From Alphaproteobacteria bacterium (lineage in GTDB: Bacteria > Pseudomonadota > Alphaproteobacteria > Micropepsales > Micropepsaceae): DNA of 64,000 nt. The notes under the pieces were generated by a model. That model ran no database searches, was not told the DNA's origin, and worked only from the letters and a program-made list of their open reading frames with translations. The stretch spans positions 186,001-250,000 of the forward strand of contig JAFARO010000013.1 in NCBI GenBank assembly GCA_019245415.1, read 5' to 3'. Shown here in pieces: positions 9,579 through 22,398 of the stretch; the stretch's first letter is position 1, and each line of letters begins with the position of its first letter. A program made the position numbers and the translations under genes.

Positions 9579-10073
9579 CTACGATTTCTCGGCATCCCCC
9601 GCGACGCGCAGCTTGAGGATCTTGTCCGGGGCGCCGGAGATGGCGCCGTTGTTGCGGTCGCCGCCCTTCTTGATGGCGTCGATATGCTCCATGCCTTCGA
9701 TCACCTGGCCCCAGACCGAGTATTGCCGGTCGAGCCAGGGCGCGTCGTCGAAGCAGATGAAGAACTGGCTGTTGGCGCTGTGCGGGTCGGAGGTGCGCGC
9801 GGCGGAGACCGTGCCGCGCTTGTGCTTCTCGCCCGAGAACTCGCTCTTCAGGTCGGGCAGATCGGAGCCGCCGGAGCCGGTCCCGGTGGGATCTCCGGTC
9901 TGCGCCATGAAGCCCGGGATGACGCGGTGGAAGACGACGCCGTCATAGAAGCCCTGCCGCGCCAATTCCTTCACGCGCGCGACATGGCCGGGCGCCAGAT
10001 CGGGCCGGAGCGCGATGACGACCGGCCCGCTCTTCAGCTCCATGATGAGGGTGTTCTCGGGGTCGTGCGCCAT
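9579..10073 (-). CDS. ppiB: Cyclophilin-type peptidyl-prolyl cis-trans isomerase
   Basis: A 164-residue single-domain cyclophilin without signal peptide, so cytoplasmic. Active-site segments are intact: FHRVIPGFMAQTGDP (catalytic Arg and hydrophobic pocket), GTVSAART and NSQFFICFDDAPWLD, and the C-terminal VWGQVIEGM. ATG 10073 overlaps the coaD stop (TGATG) and is preceded by AAGGAG within coaD. The order gyrA-coaD-cyclophilin is conserved in alphaproteobacteria. The symbol follows that convention; ppiA-type naming is equally possible. Confidence 0.9.
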   Translation of the reverse strand: MAHDPENTLIMELKSGPVVIALRPDLAPGHVARVKELARQGFYDGVVFHRVIPGFMAQTGDPTGTGSGGSDLPDLKSEFSGEKHKRGTVSAARTSDPHSANSQFFICFDDAPWLDRQYSVWGQVIEGMEHIDAIKKGGDRNNGAISGAPDKILKLRVAGDAEKS

Positions 10074-10591
10074 CAGCTCCTTGCTCCCAATTCCTTGCAA
10101 CGTTTGACCAGGCGTTCGGCGACATAGGGCGAGGTGAATTGCGAGATGTCGCCGCCGAACATGGCGATCTCTTTCACCAGCCTGGAGGAAATCGCCTGAT
10201 TGCGCGGATCGGCCATCAGGAAGACGGTCTCGATCTCCTTGTCCATGCGCTGGTTCATCGCCGCCATCTGGAACTCGTACTCGAAATCCGACACCGCGCG
10301 CAGGCCGCGGATGACGACGCTCGCTCCGACCGCGTGGGCGAATTTCACCTGCAGCATGTCGAAGGTCTTGACGTCGACGGTGGCGCGCTCGCCGGCGATG
10401 CTGGTCGCCTCGCGGCGCATCATCTCGACGCGCTCGTCGAGCGAGAAGACCTGGGCCTTGGACGAGTTCGTCGACACGATGCCGATCACCAGATGGTCGA
10501 CGATCTTCACCGCGCGCTTGACGATGTCGAGATGGCCGAGCGTTACCGGATCGAAGGTGCCGGGATAGAGCCCGATGCGTTTTCTGGCCAC
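10073..10591 (-). CDS. coaD: Phosphopantetheine adenylyltransferase
   Basis: Transfers AMP from ATP to 4'-phosphopantetheine, the penultimate step of coenzyme A synthesis. The 172-residue product shows the nucleotidyltransferase start GLYPGTFDPVTLGHLDI (TxGH), VVIRGLRAVSDFEYEFQM and the ATP-binding ISSRLVKEI near the end. GTG 10591 is the start: it begins two bases after the gyrA stop and follows GGGGAAGGGACC, and the conserved N-terminus begins right there. Typical family length is 160-170. Confidence 0.95.
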   Translation of the reverse strand: MARKRIGLYPGTFDPVTLGHLDIVKRAVKIVDHLVIGIVSTNSSKAQVFSLDERVEMMRREATSIAGERATVDVKTFDMLQVKFAHAVGASVVIRGLRAVSDFEYEFQMAAMNQRMDKEIETVFLMADPRNQAISSRLVKEIAMFGGDISQFTSPYVAERLVKRCKELGARS

Positions 10592-10592
10592 G

Positions 10593-13307
10593 TCAGGTCC
10601 CTTCCCCCGAATCGTCCTCGATACGCTCCACCGATACGACACGCTCGCCCTCGTCGACGCGGAACACGGTGACGCCCTGGGCGGCGCGCCCCTGGATCGA
10701 GATGTCGCCGACCGGCACGCGAATGGTCTGGCCCTGATCGCTGATCAGCATCAGGTGATCGGATTCCTCCACCGGGAAGGCCGCGATGATGGCGTGGTTC
10801 TTGCGGCCCATGCCCATGGCGACGATGCCCGAGCCGCCGCGGCCGGTGACGCGATACTCATAGGACGACGTGCGCTTGCCGAAGCCGCTCTCGGAGACCG
10901 CGAGCACGAACTGCTCCTTCGCGCCGAGTTCGGCGTAGCGCGCCGGCGACAGCGTCGCTTCCTCGACGCTCTCTTCGTCCTCGGCCTCGTCGACGATCTC
11001 ATCCTCGCCCGTCGCGGCACGGCGCGCGGCGTTGGCCTGCTTGAGGTAGGCGCGGCCTTCGGCGGTGTCGGCGTCGGAATGATGCAGCAGCGTCAGGCTG
11101 ACGATCTCGTCGCCTTCCGCCAGCTTGATGCCGCGCACGCCGGTGGAGTCGCGGCCCTTGAAGACGCGCACGTCGGTGAGCGCGAAGCGGATGCATTTGC
11201 CGAGCCGGGTGGTGAGCAGCACGTCGTCCTGGTCGGTGCAGGTCTGCACGCCGACGATGGCGTCGCCGGCTTCCAGCTTCATCGCGATCTTGCCGTTGCG
11301 GTTGATGCTGGCGAAATCCGAAAGCTCGTTGCGGCGCACCTGGCCCGATTTGGTGGCGAAGACGACGTTCAGCTTCTCCCACTGCGTCTCATCCTCGGGC
11401 AGCGGCAGAATGGTGGCGATGCGCTCGCCCTCGGACAGCGGCAACAGGTTCACCATCGCCTTGCCCTTGCCCTGGATGCGGGCCTCGGGCAGGCGCCAGA
11501 CCTTCAGCTTGTAGGCCATGCCGCTGGAGGAGAAGAACACCAGCGGCGCATGCGTCGAGGCGACGAAAAGATTGGTGACGTAATCCTCTTCGCGCGTCGC
11601 CATGCCGGCGCGGCCTTTGCCGCCGCGGCCCTGCACGCGGTATTCGGCCAAGGGCGTGCGCTTGATGTAGCCGGCATGGGTGACGGTGACGGCGACGTCC
11701 TCGCGCTCGATCAACGCCTCGTCCTCGATCTCGACCTCGGCATCGACCAGTTCGGTGAGGCGCGGCGTGGCGAACTCGTCGCGGATCTTGCCCAGCTCCT
11801 CGCGGATGATCTGCAGCACGCGCGGACGCGAGCGCAGGATGTCCAGGTAATTGCCGATCGATTCGCCGAGCTTCGCGGCCTCGTCGGCGATCTCGTCGCG
11901 GCCGAGCCCCGTGAGCCGCTGCAGCCGCAGATCGAGGATCGCCTTGGCCTGCTCCTCCGACATGCGGATCGTGCCCTCCGCCGAGAGCACGTGCCGCGGG
12001 TCGGCGATCAGCGCGATCAGGGGGCCCACGTCCTTGGCCGGCCAGTCGCGCGCCATCAAGCCCTCGCGCGCGGCGGCCGCGTCCGGCGATGAACGGATGA
12101 GGCGGATGACCTCGTCGATATTGGCGACCGCGATGGCGAGGCCCACCAGCACATGGCCACGGTCGCGCGCCTTGGCCAGGTTGAAGCGGGTGCGCCGCGT
12201 CACGACCTCTTCGCGGAAATGCACGAAGGCGGCGATCAGGTCCTTGAGATTGAGGAGCTGCGGCTTGCCGTCGTTGAGCGCCAGCATGTTGACGCCGAAC
12301 GTCGTCTGCAGCTCGGAATAGCGATAGAGCTGGTTGAGCACGACGTCGGACGACGCGTCGCGCTTGAGCTCGATCACCACCCGCATGCCGTGGCGGTTGG
12401 TTTCGTCGTGGATCTCGCTGATGCCCTCGATGCGCTTGTCGCGCACCATCTCACCGATCTTCTCCTGCAGCCGCGCCTTGTTCACCTGATAGGGCAGCTG
12501 GGTGACAATGATGGCCTCGCGGTCCTTGCGGATCTCCTCGATGTGGCAGCGCGCGCGCATCAGGATCGAGCCCCGGCCGCGGGCCAGCGCCCCGCGCGCC
12601 GCCTGCTTTCCGATGATCATCGCCGCGGTCGGAAAATCCGGCCCCGGCACGATCTCGGTCAGGGCTTCCATCGAGATCGAAGGATCGTCGATATAGGCGA
12701 GGCAGGCGTCGATCACCTCGCCCAGATTGTGCGGCGGGACGTTGGTCGCCATGCCGACCGCGATGCCGCTGGCGCCATTGACCAGAAGGTTGGGATAGCG
12801 GGCCGGGAGGACGATCGGCTCGCGCTCCGAGCCGTCATAGTTCGGCTGGAACTCGACGGTGTTCTGCTCGATGTCCTCGGTGAGCTCATGCGCGATCTTG
12901 GCGCGGCGCACTTCGGTGTAGCGCATCGCCGCCGGATCGTCCCCGTCGACCGAGCCGAAATTGCCCTGGCCGTCGATCAGGGGCACGCGCAGCGAGAAAT
13001 CCTGCGCCATGCGGACCAGCGCGTCGTAGATCGCGCTGTCGCCGTGCGGGTGATACTTGCCCATCACGTCGCCGACGATGAGCGCCGATTTGCGGTACGG
13101 CTTGTTCCAGTCGCGCCCGTTCTCGTGCATCGAATAGAGGATGCGACGGTGCACCGGCTTGAGCCCGTCGCGCGCATCGGGAAGCGCGCGGGAGACGATC
13201 ACGCTCATCGCGTAATCGAGATAGGAGCGCTTGAGCTCGTCCTCGATGGCGATGCCGGTGACGTTGCCGCCGAAGGGCGGAGCGGCGGGGGTGTTCTCGT
13301 CGCTCAA
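10593..13307 (-). CDS. gyrA: DNA gyrase subunit A
   Basis: 904 residues. The breakage-reunion domain includes the quinolone region [17 protein letters not shown] (Ser at the position equivalent to E. coli Ser83, the sensitive-type residue) and the catalytic tyrosine in AMRYTEVR. The C-terminal beta-pinwheel carries the GyrA box variant QGRGGKG, which marks gyrase rather than topoisomerase IV. An insertion rich in acidic residues ([19 protein letters not shown]) lies in the C-terminal domain, common in alphaproteobacteria. The only start compatible with the N-terminus is a TTG at 13307 without an obvious Shine-Dalgarno, so the start is less certain than the rest. Confidence 0.96.
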   Translation of the reverse strand: MSDENTPAAPPFGGNVTGIAIEDELKRSYLDYAMSVIVSRALPDARDGLKPVHRRILYSMHENGRDWNKPYRKSALIVGDVMGKYHPHGDSAIYDALVRMAQDFSLRVPLIDGQGNFGSVDGDDPAAMRYTEVRRAKIAHELTEDIEQNTVEFQPNYDGSEREPIVLPARYPNLLVNGASGIAVGMATNVPPHNLGEVIDACLAYIDDPSISMEALTEIVPGPDFPTAAMIIGKQAARGALARGRGSILMRARCHIEEIRKDREAIIVTQLPYQVNKARLQEKIGEMVRDKRIEGISEIHDETNRHGMRVVIELKRDASSDVVLNQLYRYSELQTTFGVNMLALNDGKPQLLNLKDLIAAFVHFREEVVTRRTRFNLAKARDRGHVLVGLAIAVANIDEVIRLIRSSPDAAAAREGLMARDWPAKDVGPLIALIADPRHVLSAEGTIRMSEEQAKAILDLRLQRLTGLGRDEIADEAAKLGESIGNYLDILRSRPRVLQIIREELGKIRDEFATPRLTELVDAEVEIEDEALIEREDVAVTVTHAGYIKRTPLAEYRVQGRGGKGRAGMATREEDYVTNLFVASTHAPLVFFSSSGMAYKLKVWRLPEARIQGKGKAMVNLLPLSEGERIATILPLPEDETQWEKLNVVFATKSGQVRRNELSDFASINRNGKIAMKLEAGDAIVGVQTCTDQDDVLLTTRLGKCIRFALTDVRVFKGRDSTGVRGIKLAEGDEIVSLTLLHHSDADTAEGRAYLKQANAARRAATGEDEIVDEAEDEESVEEATLSPARYAELGAKEQFVLAVSESGFGKRTSSYEYRVTGRGGSGIVAMGMGRKNHAIIAAFPVEESDHLMLISDQGQTIRVPVGDISIQGRAAQGVTVFRVDEGERVVSVERIEDDSGEGT

Positions 13308-13458
13308 TTGCGGGGTCCGGCGCGGCGGGATTCAGGGGCCAAAATCATGGAGAGTTGGTAGCATTTCGAGTGCCAAATCACCACAAAAACGACCGTCACG
13401 GCCGCGCTCGACCAGCGCGCCTCATCTGACTTCGTTTCTCGCGGGCGCTTGCCGCTGG

Positions 13459-13499
13459 ATGGCCGGGTCGAGCCCGGCCATGACGACCTTCGGTCGTCA
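13459..13499. terminator. Two adjacent hairpins after ssb (family A repeat, copy 2)
   Basis: ATGGCCGGG/CCCGGCCAT (13459-13481) is a 9-bp stem of the dispersed family A repeat. TGACGACC/GGTCGTCA (13481-13499) forms a second 8-bp stem that includes the ssb stop codon. Together they probably end the leftward ssb transcript before the gyrA promoter region. No T-run is present, so a Rho-independent role is inferred from position only. Confidence 0.5.
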
Positions 13500-13946
13500 G
13501 AACGGAATCTCGTCGTCGAGTTCGCTGCGGTCGAAGCTGGCCGGGGCGTCGCCCGCGCCGCCGAACGAGCCGCGGCTCTGGCCGCCGCCTTCGCCCTTCG
13601 AATCGAGCATGGTCAGCTCGCCGCGGAAATTCTGCAGCACCACCTCCGTCGAGTACTTCTCCTGGCCGTCCTTGTCGGTCCATTTGCGGGTCTGCAGGCT
13701 GCCCTCGACATAGACCTTGGCGCCCTTGCGCAGGTATTTCTCGGCGATCTCGGCGAGGTTCTTGTTGAAGATCACCACGCGGTGCCATTCGGTCTTCTCC
13801 TTGCGCTCGCCCGAGGCCTTGTCGCGCCAGCTTTCGGAGGTCGCGAGCGACAGGTTCACCACCGGGTCGCCGCTCTGCATGCGGCGAACTTCCGGGTCCT
13901 TGCCCAGATTGCCCACCAGGATCACCTTGTTGACGCTTCCCGCCAT
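13497..13946 (-). CDS. ssb: Single-stranded DNA-binding protein
   Basis: 149 residues. The OB fold (residues 1-110) begins [19 protein letters not shown] and has the conserved [13 protein letters not shown] and [19 protein letters not shown] segments. A Gly/Ser-rich linker leads to the acidic protein-interaction tail ending DDEIPF, which recruits repair and replication partners. The gene is divergent from uvrA and a LexA-type box lies 79-93 bases upstream of its start, so SOS control is likely. Confidence 0.97.
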   Translation of the reverse strand: MAGSVNKVILVGNLGKDPEVRRMQSGDPVVNLSLATSESWRDKASGERKEKTEWHRVVIFNKNLAEIAEKYLRKGAKVYVEGSLQTRKWTDKDGQEKYSTEVVLQNFRGELTMLDSKGEGGGQSRGSFGGAGDAPASFDRSELDDEIPF

Positions 13947-14024
13947 CGCCGCCGCCTTCCGTGCTCGTCCTTGCGCCGCAGTCTTAAGCCGCTGCCGTGC
14001 GGCCCGCTATTGCCGACTCTATCC

Positions 14025-14039
14025 GTTCTCTTTATGTTC
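14025..14039. promoter_or_regulatory. LexA (SOS) box between ssb and uvrA
   Basis: GTTC-TCTTTAT-GTTC exactly fits the alphaproteobacterial LexA operator GTTC-N7-GTTC (a direct repeat, unlike the E. coli CTG-N10-CAG box). It lies between divergent ssb and uvrA, both known SOS genes in this class, 79 bases from the ssb start and 216 bases from the uvrA start. The match is seen directly; function follows from known LexA biology. Confidence 0.8.
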
Positions 14040-14255
14040 CAGACGAATTCGAGTCAATCCCCAGCTTCTTGAGGCCTCATGGCGGGCTGCTGCCAAATTT
14101 CGAGCGCCTTGCGAAATAGGCTCCTGATGCCCATCTCTGAAGGACCGCGGGCGCGCCAGGCCGCGTTCGCGGATATCAACCCGAATATGACGCCCCTGCG
14201 GTTGCCGCCCCCTTCCCGGCTGGCCACACTGTGCGTTTCGATCTGACGGAAGACC

Positions 14256-17153
<2,898 letters not shown>

Positions 17154-17175
17154 CCGCAGCGATGATATTCGCCAA

Positions 17176-17715
17176 CTATTGTGCCAGCAGCGCCTTCACA
17201 CGCGCCGCATCCTCGGTGCTCAGAATCGAAGTGCGTGTCGGCGCGACATACGCTGTTGCCGGACCGTGCGTCAACCTCGCGGTTGGGGTGGTCGAAACGC
17301 GATCCTGGCGCAGAAGAAACGTTCCTGATTGTCCGACCGCGAATTTCGGATAACTGGCCCACGCCACGTCCGGCGAAGCGGGGAAATGGACCGCCACTTC
17401 GGACGCACCCTTCGCGCCCTTCAAATTCTGCTGCACCTCTATGACGGCTTCTTGCCAGTCCGGATTGTGCTCGCTCACGAATTGATGCTGGGGCGTCAGT
17501 GCGGGCACGCTCGGCGCCTGAATTCGCGACACACGACCGACCACGACGATATCCGCCGACGCGATCGAGGCATGCAATTCCTGATCGGACAGCGCCTGGC
17601 TTTGTCCTGCCGGCGCGGCCTCGTCAGCGGAGCGAGCCGCCGGCGTCACGGTCGCCAGCAGCAATGCGGCTGCCGATCCCGTGCATAGCCTCTTCATCGT
17701 TTCGTACCTGCTCAT
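17176..17715 (-). CDS. Exported hypothetical protein
   Basis: 179 residues with an N-terminal signal peptide (LCTGSAAALLLATVTPAARSA) and a soluble domain containing IASADIVVVGRVSRIQAP, VIEVQQNLKGAKG and FAVGQSGTFLLR. The pattern 'vVvGrV...ieV...lKG...vG..g.flL' resembles small secreted beta-barrel domains found beside adhesins, but I cannot name the family. A second in-frame ATG (17697) could be the start. It lies 30 bases downstream of the FG-GAP gene on the same strand and is convergent with uvrA. Possibly co-transcribed with its large neighbour. Confidence 0.65.
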   Translation of the reverse strand: MSRYETMKRLCTGSAAALLLATVTPAARSADEAAPAGQSQALSDQELHASIASADIVVVGRVSRIQAPSVPALTPQHQFVSEHNPDWQEAVIEVQQNLKGAKGASEVAVHFPASPDVAWASYPKFAVGQSGTFLLRQDRVSTTPTARLTHGPATAYVAPTRTSILSTEDAARVKALLAQ

Positions 17716-17745
17716 GATCCTGACCTCCAGACCGGTTGTCGGCCG

Positions 17746-20346
17746 CTAGTTCATTGCTGGAACCCTGAAGAAGAACGGATCGATGGAAATGGCTGTCGTG
17801 CCGCCGCCATTGCGCAACGTCTGCGACCCGAAATCGACCTGCCTCTGGTAGCTGATATTGTGCGGAAAGTTGGCGAGATTGGGCGTATTGTTGGCCGAAA
17901 ATACGCCGCGGAACTCCTGACCAACCGCCAGGAGATAATCGTAGTCGCCGAGATAAGGCTGGAACGTGGGCGCCGGAGCCGTCGCCGGCACGGTGGCCAG
18001 GACGGTATTCTGCACCGAGCTGAAGGCAGTCTTCGTCTGGGTCAGTGTCGTCACCCATCGTGCGCTCGCACCGCTGCCAGTCACCTGCTGGTAGAGCGCC
18101 GCGACAGTGCCGGTGCTGTTGATGGCAAGGGCGATATTCGTCGCATTCGTCACCGTGAGCACGTCGCCGGACCAGTTCGCGCCGCTGTTGGTCGAGTGCC
18201 GCACATGAACCGTGTAGATGTCGCCGTTGCCAACGCGATCGCACCATCCGACATAGACGTTGGCGGAATTGCCCGGATCCACGGCCAGCGAAAGCGTCGA
18301 GCCGATGCGCTGGTTGCCCAAGGCCGGGCCGTTGATCCAGGGGATCGAGACGCCGGTCGCGACCCGCATGCCCGCAACACCATCGCCGCCATCGACAAGG
18401 GCCGTGAACGGCGAGGCGGACGTCGCCCAGGAATCGTCTCTTACGACCACGACGTCGATTGTTGCCGCAGTACCATTCCAGGCGGTGCAATGAAGGAATG
18501 CGGCGTAGACCTTCCCGTTCGGTGCGGAGGCGGGACGGATAGAAGGCCAATCCTGTCCGCAGGGCGCCGAGCGCTTTTCGATGCGCGCCGATGTCCATGT
18601 CGCGCCACCATTGGCCGAAACGTCCACGGTGGCCGTCGCCGGCGACGCGTTGAAATCATTGATCCCTATGAAGAGGTGGTCGACGCTGCTGACGCGCCGG
18701 CCCGAGACGAAAGGCTGGTCCACATTGCTGCGAGAGCTCTGTGTGGTCATAACTGCCGCATTGCTGAAGTCCGAAGTGGTCAGCTCCTTCAGAGGAATGC
18801 CGGGAAGGGCCAGAATGCCGGAATAGAGCCTTCGATCCGGAGAGCCGTCTGGATCACCCTCGGTGATGTCGGCCGTACCGGTCGTCGTGTCGCAACTTGG
18901 CAGGATGTTGTTGAGGGACCAGGTGAAACCACCATCCAAGGAGACATAGAGCGGTGCGGTGCCGCCGCATGCGGTCGCAGGCGTAAAGGCGCTGGCGGCC
19001 ATGAATTTCGGATTGGTCGAATCGACCGCGAGGAACGGCTCGCTGTCCTGATTTGTCTCGCCGCTGGAGCCGGCTGGGACCATATCCACCACGGTGACGG
19101 ATTTCGAAAACGCCACCGGCAGGGTGGCCCAGCCCGTCGGCCCGCTGAGAGCGATATCGGCGATACCATCGCCGCTGAAATCCCCGACCAATGGCTGGGC
19201 ATTTGCAGTGGCGGCCCAGCTTGCGAAATTGGCGATCGGTTGGTTGGCCACGGAGAAGTTGCCGTCGCCATTGGAGAATGCCACCGGTAAGGATGCCCAG
19301 CCGCTGGGACCGGTCAGCGCGACGTCGGCCTTGCCGTCGCCGTTGAAGTCGCCGACCAGCGCATGAGCATTGGTCGTCGCCGCCCAGCTTGCGAAGCTCG
19401 CGATCGGCTGGTTGGTCACGTTGAAGCTGCCGTTGCCGTTGGAAAACGCCACCGGCAAGGTCGCCCAGCCGTTGGGACCGGTCAGCGCGACGTCGGCCCT
19501 ACCGTCGCCGTTGAAGTCGCCGACCAGCGCCTTGGCGTTGGTGGTCGCCGCCCAACTCGCGAAATTGCTGATCGCCACATTGGTGACGTTGAAACTCCCG
19601 TTGCCGTTGGAGAACGCCACGGGAAGCGAGGCCCAGCCATTGGGGCCGGTCAGTGCGATATCGGCCTTCCCGTCGCCGTTGAAATCGCCGACCAGCGGCT
19701 TGGCATTGGCGGTCGCGGCCCAGGTGGCGAAGTTGCTGATCGGCATATTGGTGACGTTGAAACTTCCGTTGCCGTTGGAAAGCGCCACGGGCAAGGTCGC
19801 CCAGCCATTGGGACCGGTCAGCGCGATATCGGCCTTCCCGTCTCCATTGAAATCACCGACGAGCGCCTTGGCATTGGCGGTCGCTGCCCAACCAGCGAAA
19901 CCGCTGATCGGCACGTTGGTCACGTTGAAGGTGCCGTTGCCGTTGGAGAATGCCACAGGCACGGACGCCCAGCCCGACGGGCCAACGAGCGCAATGTCCG
20001 CCTTGCCGTCGCCGTTGAAGTCGCCGACCAGCGGCTTGGCATTGGCGGTGGCTGCCCAGGTGGCGAAATTGCTGATCGGAAGATTGGTGACGTTGAATGT
20101 GCCGTCCCCATTGGAAAACGCCACGGGCAAGGTCGCCCAGCCATTGGGACCGGTCAGTGCGACGTCCATCTTGCCGTCGCCGTTGAAATCGCCGGTCAGA
20201 ATTTTGACATTGGGAGTGGTGGCCCAGGTGGCAAACGCGCCCACCGGAGAATTGGTGACTGCGAACTCACCGCTGGCCAGCGCCCTGGGCGATACGAGCC
20301 CGACAATAGCCAAAATAGCCATTACGATCTTCGGGTGATGCCCCAT
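17746..20346 (-). CDS. Secreted FG-GAP/VCBS repeat protein with sialidase-like C-terminal half
   Basis: 866 residues. After a signal peptide (IVMAILAIVGLVSPRALASG) come seven repeats of 56 residues, each with a calcium-binding GDFNGDGKADIALTGP loop; the seventh is degenerate (GDFSGDGIADIAL). The second half (from about residue 420) contains LYVSLDGGFTWSLNN, SANGGATWTSARIEK and similar Asp-box-like blades, indicating a BNR/sialidase-type propeller. The two halves are probably both beta-propellers. Extracellular binding or hydrolysis of glycans is plausible, but no catalytic set was traced. AT-rich DNA just upstream (20390-20445) likely holds the promoter. Confidence 0.8.
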   Translation of the reverse strand: MGHHPKIVMAILAIVGLVSPRALASGEFAVTNSPVGAFATWATTPNVKILTGDFNGDGKMDVALTGPNGWATLPVAFSNGDGTFNVTNLPISNFATWAATANAKPLVGDFNGDGKADIALVGPSGWASVPVAFSNGNGTFNVTNVPISGFAGWAATANAKALVGDFNGDGKADIALTGPNGWATLPVALSNGNGSFNVTNMPISNFATWAATANAKPLVGDFNGDGKADIALTGPNGWASLPVAFSNGNGSFNVTNVAISNFASWAATTNAKALVGDFNGDGRADVALTGPNGWATLPVAFSNGNGSFNVTNQPIASFASWAATTNAHALVGDFNGDGKADVALTGPSGWASLPVAFSNGDGNFSVANQPIANFASWAATANAQPLVGDFSGDGIADIALSGPTGWATLPVAFSKSVTVVDMVPAGSSGETNQDSEPFLAVDSTNPKFMAASAFTPATACGGTAPLYVSLDGGFTWSLNNILPSCDTTTGTADITEGDPDGSPDRRLYSGILALPGIPLKELTTSDFSNAAVMTTQSSRSNVDQPFVSGRRVSSVDHLFIGINDFNASPATATVDVSANGGATWTSARIEKRSAPCGQDWPSIRPASAPNGKVYAAFLHCTAWNGTAATIDVVVVRDDSWATSASPFTALVDGGDGVAGMRVATGVSIPWINGPALGNQRIGSTLSLAVDPGNSANVYVGWCDRVGNGDIYTVHVRHSTNSGANWSGDVLTVTNATNIALAINSTGTVAALYQQVTGSGASARWVTTLTQTKTAFSSVQNTVLATVPATAPAPTFQPYLGDYDYLLAVGQEFRGVFSANNTPNLANFPHNISYQRQVDFGSQTLRNGGGTTAISIDPFFFRVPAMN
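19090..20265 (-). repeat. Seven in-frame tandem repeats of about 168 bp
   Basis: The FG-GAP units of the gene at 17746-20346 are also similar at the DNA level, with a recurring block (GCCGTTGAAGTCGCCGACCA and variants) every 168 bases. High identity between inner units points to recent duplication or gene conversion. Coding repeats, not a CRISPR or satellite. Confidence 0.85.
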
Positions 20347-20477
20347 CCCAGCCTCCCAGAAATGCCGGATTGGTCGCCGAGTATTCGCGACCTTTAGACG
20401 AATTAATACATACTAAACTTTAAGTCAACAAATGATAACGACCTGCGGCTCGCCGTGTGGGCCGGAAACTGCAGAGG

Positions 20478-21338
20478 TCAGTATTGCTCCCCCGCGGGTC
20501 GGGCCGACAGTTGCTTATAGGCAAACGCCGCCGCACCCATCAGCAGTCCGATGCTGAACGGCGCGAGGATCAGGTTGATGCCGATGAGTTCGGCGACATG
20601 CTTGTCCATGATCGCCGTGATGCGATCGGAAAGCACTTCCGGCGTCATGTGTGCCGCCAGCGGCATCAGCTTCGCGAGCTCTGGTCCGATCAGCCAGGCG
20701 AGCGCCCCGAGCAAGATCGCGGCCGCCGGCAACGTCACCACGAAGATCACGCTCAGGATGCGCCAGAAATTGCCCGCGGTCAGCTGCCAGCCGCGCTCGA
20801 AGCCGATGCGGTTCTCCACTGTCGCGACGGGCACCAGCAGGAAGCCCAGCCGCGTCAGCAGCACGAGCATGAGGCAGGCGCCGCCGAGCAGCACCAGCGC
20901 CGCGATGCCGCCGCCTGCCGCTCCGCCTCCCGCGATCGCAAGCGCGCCGGCGAGCGAGGTGCCCAGCCCGATCGCGCCGAGGAACAGCGACAGCAGGACG
21001 ACGCCGGCGAACACGCGGAGCTCCGCGCTTCCGATCGAGAAGTAGAACACCGCAGGGCCCGTGCGCTGGCCGAGCGCCTGGCGCATCACCGCGACATAGA
21101 CGCAGGCCGTCAGCAGCAGCGCCGCGAAGCCGAAGAAAAGCCCGCGCAGCGCCGCCTGCCCCGCCGCCGCCGCGTTCTGATCCGCCGAAACCCGATTGTC
21201 GCCCAGCAGATAGGGGAGGAAATTCAGCACCGCGATCGCGAGCATCGGCGCCCAGATCAGGCCGATGATCGTTCCCAGCTGGCTCAAGGTGAAGCCGTAA
21301 GCAAAGCGGATCGCCTGACCGGCCGAAAGTTTCGCCAC
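20478..21338 (-). CDS. Membrane protein, GPDPase-membrane-domain-like, second of a pair
   Basis: 286 residues with six or so hydrophobic helices, including FTLSQLGTIIGLIWAPMLA and VFAGVVLLSLFLGAIGLG. The motif RGWQLTAGNFWRILSV matches RAWSLGGGNFWRIFAL in the upstream gene, so the two are paralogues; the motif resembles that of the glycerophosphoryl diester phosphodiesterase membrane-domain superfamily. The start is GTG 21338, which shares one base with the stop of the upstream gene (TAGTG); the longer open frame upstream is shadow. Function unknown. Confidence 0.75.
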   Translation of the reverse strand: MAKLSAGQAIRFAYGFTLSQLGTIIGLIWAPMLAIAVLNFLPYLLGDNRVSADQNAAAAGQAALRGLFFGFAALLLTACVYVAVMRQALGQRTGPAVFYFSIGSAELRVFAGVVLLSLFLGAIGLGTSLAGALAIAGGGAAGGGIAALVLLGGACLMLVLLTRLGFLLVPVATVENRIGFERGWQLTAGNFWRILSVIFVVTLPAAAILLGALAWLIGPELAKLMPLAAHMTPEVLSDRITAIMDKHVAELIGINLILAPFSIGLLMGAAAFAYKQLSARPAGEQY

Positions 21339-22258
21339 TAACCCTCCGACGCCCCCTTGTACGCGCTTGCCATGGCGCCGGCGCCCAATCCCAGCTGCAA
21401 GGTCAGATAGACGATCTGGAACACCGCCATCGCGATCAATAGCACGCCATAGTGGCTGGTGGCGACATGCATCGCGTCCATCAACGAGGACGACCCCATC
21501 ATCGCCTTGAACATCTCGGCGCGCTGCATGCCGAACAAGGCCGACGACAGGATGCTGGCAACGATCGCGACGGGAAGCCAGATCGCCAGCGCCAGCGCAA
21601 AGATGCGCCAGAAATTGCCGCCGCCCAGGCTCCAGGCGCGGCCGATGGCGATCCGCTCCTCGGCCACCACGGCCGGCGGCAGCAGGAAGAACAGCCGCAC
21701 CACGAAATAGATCATCCACAGAGCCCCGATTGCGCCGAGCACAATGGCGGCCGCAATCGCCGCCTGCGGCGCGAAGTGCTGCACCGCCCAGAAGAGCGCT
21801 CCGCCCGCGACCCCGGTGACGATTGCCACCACGGCCGTCAGGATGCAGGCCAGGATGACGGCGCCGATCAGCCGCCACACCGGCGCGCCGAGCGAGAAGA
21901 AGAAGAAATTCGGGCCCTGCCGCTTGCCCAGCGCGGTCTCGAGAACGCCCACCAGGATCATCGAGCGCGTCACGACGGCTGCGAGCCCGACCAGGCCGAA
22001 GAAGCGGCCCGCATTGAGGAAGAGATGCAGAAGCCGCTGCTGCTCTTCGGGCGGCAGGTTGTAGGCGAATTTCGGCGCGGTGCTCGTCATCAGCCCTTGC
22101 AGGCCCTGCACTTCCGGCCACAGCACCAGCGCGACGGCGCAGATCAGCGCGACGAAGACGACGGTCGGAAACCAGGCGATGCCCAGAACCGACAGGAAGC
22201 GGAAGAACGCGAAGGAATACGAAGACTCAACGGCCTTTTCGAGCCTGAACTTTGCCAT
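21338..22258 (-). CDS. Membrane protein, GPDPase-membrane-domain-like, first of a pair
   Basis: 306 residues with about six membrane segments (for example WFPTVVFVALICAVALVLW, LIGAVILACILTAVVAIVTG, YGVLLIAMAVFQIVYLTLQL) and the family motif RAWSLGGGNFWRIF. Paralogous to and overlapping by one base with the following gene, so both are likely made in equal amounts and may form a heteromer. The start is ATG 22258; the gene is divergent from the first amidase. Confidence 0.75.
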   Translation of the reverse strand: MAKFRLEKAVESSYSFAFFRFLSVLGIAWFPTVVFVALICAVALVLWPEVQGLQGLMTSTAPKFAYNLPPEEQQRLLHLFLNAGRFFGLVGLAAVVTRSMILVGVLETALGKRQGPNFFFFSLGAPVWRLIGAVILACILTAVVAIVTGVAGGALFWAVQHFAPQAAIAAAIVLGAIGALWMIYFVVRLFFLLPPAVVAEERIAIGRAWSLGGGNFWRIFALALAIWLPVAIVASILSSALFGMQRAEMFKAMMGSSSLMDAMHVATSHYGVLLIAMAVFQIVYLTLQLGLGAGAMASAYKGASEG

Positions 22259-22398
22259 GACACCCCTCCCCAGGAGGCCACCATCCTAGGGCAAAGCCGA
22301 CCTCGCGTCATCCTGCCCGCTGGGGGAGGATTGCGAAGCTGCCGTGACAGGCGGATGGCCGAAAGCTAGGGTTCGCCGCCAAAACAACGAGGCGCGCA

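Noticed and set aside
19090-20265. 168-bp repeats, considered as CRISPR-like array
   Set aside because: They encode FG-GAP units in one reading frame; no short repeat/spacer structure.
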